From Chitinophagales bacterium (GTDB taxonomy: Bacteria; Bacteroidota; Bacteroidia; Chitinophagales; Chitinophagaceae), in assembly GCA_017303455.1 (NCBI GenBank), contig JAFLBM010000009.1, positions 105,758 through 169,757 of the forward strand: a stretch of 64,000 bases of DNA, read 5' to 3'. The notes under the pieces are model-generated. The model ran no database searches. It worked only from the letters and a program-made list of their open reading frames with translations, and was not told the DNA's origin. Both the position numbers and the translations under genes were made by a program. Every line of letters begins with the position of its first letter. Position 1 is the stretch's first letter. This document shows, piece after piece, positions 61,551 through 64,000 of the stretch.

Positions 61551-62897
61551 ATGAGATCAAAGAATAAGTTAGGACTCTTTTCCTTCACGATGATCGTTAT
61601 CGGGCTGGTGATTGGTATGGGCATATTCAGAACCGCTGCCACAAGTGCCAAAGATGCATTGAACCCTTCTGTGTATTTCAGTGCCTGGATCATTGGTGGT
61701 TTGGTGGCGTTATGCGGTGCACTAACCTACGCAGAAATAGGAAGCCGCTACCCGGTCACCGGGGGATATTATAAAGTATTTGCCAAAGCCTATCATCCCA
61801 GTATTGCTTTTGCGATCAATTGCCTGATCCTGGTTAGTAATGCCGCCAGTCTCAGCGGTGTGGCACTGATCGGTAGCGGGTATATATTAAAACTATTTCC
61901 GGGAGAGTGGACGGATATACATAAAGCTTTACTAAGCTGTGTGGCCATTCTGATCTTTTATGTCATCAACCTGCAAGGACTAAAGATGAGTTCCAGGGCG
62001 CAGAATATTCTCATGATCATAAAGATCACCATGTTGCTGGTCCTGATAGCTGCTTTGTTCTTCCCGGATCAGTATGCCGTGCAGACAACCTTACAGGAAC
62101 CTGCTGCTTCATCATTCAGTACAATGGACTGGATAAAAAGTCTTGGTGTGAGCCTGATCGCTGTTTCATTCACCTATGGGGGTTACCAGCAGACGATCAA
62201 CTTCGGCAATGAAGTAGAGAAGCCGGCCAGAAATATTCCCCGTGGAATTTTTATCGGTATTGCAGTGATCATCATACTTTATTTACTGGCCAATCTCAGT
62301 TACTATAATGTGGTGGGTTTTGAACGGATGAAAGGAGAACGGGAAGTAGCCTATGTCGTGATTGATAAAATATTTGGCGAAAAAGGAGCGATTGTTTTCT
62401 CTGCCTTTCTTTTCCTCGGCGTACTGGCTTATGTGAATGGTTTGCTGATGAGTAACCCCCGGGTGATGTATGCCATGGGTGAAGATGGCAGTCTGCCGAA
62501 GATTTTTGCAAAGCAAAATGAAAAGACAAATGTGCTGACCTTCTCCCTTACTATTTTTGCAGCTATATGTATTGTGATCCTTTTCTTTGCGCAGGAGTTT
62601 GAAAAGATACTGAGCTTTACGATTTTCCTGGATTGTTTCGGAATGGTGCTGAGCAGTGCCACCATTTTCTGGTTCCGGAAGAAAACAAAACACCTGGATG
62701 GAACCGGGATCTATAAAATGAAACTCTTTCCTTTATTACCACTGATCTTTATGGCCGCTTATTTATTTGTGGGCACCAGTATCGCTATTGATGACCCAAC
62801 TGCCGCTTTAACCGGCGTCGGTGTATTAGCTGCTTTTATCCTCATCTATTTTATATTCAATCACAACCGAACTGTTGCTGATAAAACAGAAGCATAA
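61551..62897 (+). CDS. APC-family amino acid permease
   Basis: A 448-residue membrane protein from the ATG at 61551, with about twelve helices. The start (LGLFSFTMIVIGLVIGMGIF), the TM3 ALTYAEIGSRYPVTGGYYKV and TM6 YQQTINFGNEVEKPARNIPR are all typical of APC (LAT/AAE) transporters. A C-terminal helix (LPLIFMAAYLFVGTSIAI) completes it. The downstream Cys/Met lyase overlaps its stop (TAATG), so a sulfur amino acid or related substrate is a fair guess. Confidence 0.85.
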   Translation: MRSKNKLGLFSFTMIVIGLVIGMGIFRTAATSAKDALNPSVYFSAWIIGGLVALCGALTYAEIGSRYPVTGGYYKVFAKAYHPSIAFAINCLILVSNAASLSGVALIGSGYILKLFPGEWTDIHKALLSCVAILIFYVINLQGLKMSSRAQNILMIIKITMLLVLIAALFFPDQYAVQTTLQEPAASSFSTMDWIKSLGVSLIAVSFTYGGYQQTINFGNEVEKPARNIPRGIFIGIAVIIILYLLANLSYYNVVGFERMKGEREVAYVVIDKIFGEKGAIVFSAFLFLGVLAYVNGLLMSNPRVMYAMGEDGSLPKIFAKQNEKTNVLTFSLTIFAAICIVILFFAQEFEKILSFTIFLDCFGMVLSSATIFWFRKKTKHLDGTGIYKMKLFPLLPLIFMAAYLFVGTSIAIDDPTAALTGVGVLAAFILIYFIFNHNRTVADKTEA

Positions 62898-64000
62898 TGG
62901 ATATTTCTCAAATCATCAACGAGCTGGGAGAGGACCGGGAACAGTATTTCAATGCCGTGTCACCACCTATCATGCAAACCAGCAATTTTGCATTTAAAAA
63001 AGTAGCTGATCTTTCAAAAGCTTTTGAAGATGAAATGGGAGGCTATCTCTACAGCCGTGGCCTGAATCCTACAGTGGATATCTTAAGAAAGAAACTGGCC
63101 GCCCTGGACGGAGCAGAAGATTGCCTTGTTTTCAATAATGGAGCTGCGGCAATTTTCGCCGGCATTTTTGCCAATATCAAAGCCGGCGATCATATTGTAT
63201 CGGTGAAAAATCCTTATACCTGGGCACAACGGATGTTTGATGTGATATTACCCCGGTTTGGAGTCAGCACCAGCTATATTGACGGAACAACAATGGAGAA
63301 CTGGCAGGAAGCAACGAAAGGCAATACTACTTTCTACTATCTCGAAAGCCCCAACAGCTGGACCTTTGCCTTGCAACCCATCCGGGAAGTAGCTGCTTTT
63401 GCCAAATCAAAAAACATCACGACACTAATTGATAATAGTTATTGCACGCCTATTTATCAAAACGTCATTGAAATGGGTATTGATATGGCGATGCAAACTG
63501 CCACGAAATACATTGGTGGGCATAGTGACACCTTAGGCGGTGTGCTGAGTGGCTCTCATGCCATGATGAAAAAGATATTCGACAGCGAATATTTGAATAT
63601 CGGCAGCGGCATACAGCCTTTTAATGCCTGGCTGCTGATCCGGGGATTAAGAACGTTACCGGCAAGGCTGGAGCGGATCAGCCGTTCAACCCAACAAGTG
63701 GTTGCATTCCTGAAACAGCATCCGAAAGTGGAGTCGGTTCTTTTTACATTCGACGAAAGCTTCCCGCAATATGAGCTCGCCAAACAACAAATGAAAGGGG
63801 CCTGTGGTCTTGTTACTTTTAGCATCAAAACCAGCAAAAGAGAGGAGATCGTCCGGTTTTGTGAAGGCCTGCAGCATATTATGATGGCGGTGAGCTGGGG
63901 CGGCCATGAAAGCCTGGTAATACCCAAATGTGCCGGTATTCCTCTTAAAGAGTTTGACCCTTCCAGGCCGGAGCACCGTTATATCCGCCTGTATGTGGGA
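62897..64000 (+). CDS. Cys/Met-metabolism PLP-dependent enzyme (partial)
   Basis: The frame starts at an ATG overlapping the permease stop and runs to the window edge (about 367 residues, incomplete). Features: SPPIMQTSNFAF, YLYSRGLNPTVDILRKKLAA, VFNNGAAAIFAGIFANIKAG, TTLIDNSYCTPIYQN and the PLP lysine in MQTATKYIGGHSDTLGG. It is a cystathionine gamma-synthase, gamma-lyase or related enzyme. The joined start codon suggests co-translation with the permease. Confidence 0.88.
   Translation, partial: MDISQIINELGEDREQYFNAVSPPIMQTSNFAFKKVADLSKAFEDEMGGYLYSRGLNPTVDILRKKLAALDGAEDCLVFNNGAAAIFAGIFANIKAGDHIVSVKNPYTWAQRMFDVILPRFGVSTSYIDGTTMENWQEATKGNTTFYYLESPNSWTFALQPIREVAAFAKSKNITTLIDNSYCTPIYQNVIEMGIDMAMQTATKYIGGHSDTLGGVLSGSHAMMKKIFDSEYLNIGSGIQPFNAWLLIRGLRTLPARLERISRSTQQVVAFLKQHPKVESVLFTFDESFPQYELAKQQMKGACGLVTFSIKTSKREEIVRFCEGLQHIMMAVSWGGHESLVIPKCAGIPLKEFDPSRPEHRYIRLYVG

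Noticed and set aside
1..64000. CRISPR arrays, rRNA genes and insertion sequences
   Set aside because: No regularly spaced repeats, no ribosomal RNA sequence and no transposase-like frame with flanking inverted repeats were seen.

Overview
The window looks like a Bacteroidota genome, probably Chitinophagaceae or a close relative. Signs are SusC/SusD and FecI/FecR pairs, a type IX secretion tail, DUF4134/DUF4133-type Tra proteins, an RteC regulator and short TAnnTTTG promoter-like boxes. Calls rest on reading the translations; no database search was run.

Layout. (1) 1-5655: small and partial genes, an M1-like peptidase, a class C beta-lactamase-fold hydrolase and at least two decayed genes. 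(2) 5656-20003: a one-direction copper/heavy-metal operon: HYC_CC_PP protein, triple metal-binding-domain protein, DUF3347 lipoprotein, CusA split into two reading frames, TolC-like channel, multicopper oxidase, two CusB-like adaptors, methyltransferase, DUF2911 protein, CPH-type P1B ATPase and PepSY protein. (3) 20259-22935: AraC regulator and a HipB/HipA toxin-antitoxin pair with a dyad operator. (4) 22970-25706, minus strand: Xre regulator, AAA ATPase, small Toprim-like protein and LytTR-like protein, a candidate undescribed defence module. (5) 26031-34603: FecI-FecR-SusC-SusD-thioredoxin/DUF3738 uptake locus, with a facing DUF6520/MauE pair. (6) 34766-48901: RteC and a DUF4134/TraF/TraG/TraI/TraJ/TraK/TraM/TraN conjugation operon, ending in small DNA-binding proteins. 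(7) 49127-52547: a Gabija defence system (GajA+GajB). (8) 52544-53999: a tyrosine integrase, repeat-rich DNA and tRNA-Arg(CCG). (9) 54007-64000: chromosomal-type genes: MarC, phosphatase-fold protein, B12-riboswitch-controlled BtuB, DUF6089 protein, another TonB receptor, an amino acid permease and a Cys/Met PLP enzyme cut by the window end.

Interpretation. Integrase, repeats and tRNA-Arg at 52.5-54.0 kb mark one end of an integrative and conjugative element that lies to the left of the tRNA. No second copy of the tRNA 3' end was found in the window, so most or all of positions 1-53927 may belong to it. Its apparent cargo is metal detoxification, a nutrient uptake locus, a toxin-antitoxin pair and two nucleic-acid-targeting defence-like modules. 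No relaxase or VirD4-type coupling protein is visible, so the element either continues to the left or depends on another element.
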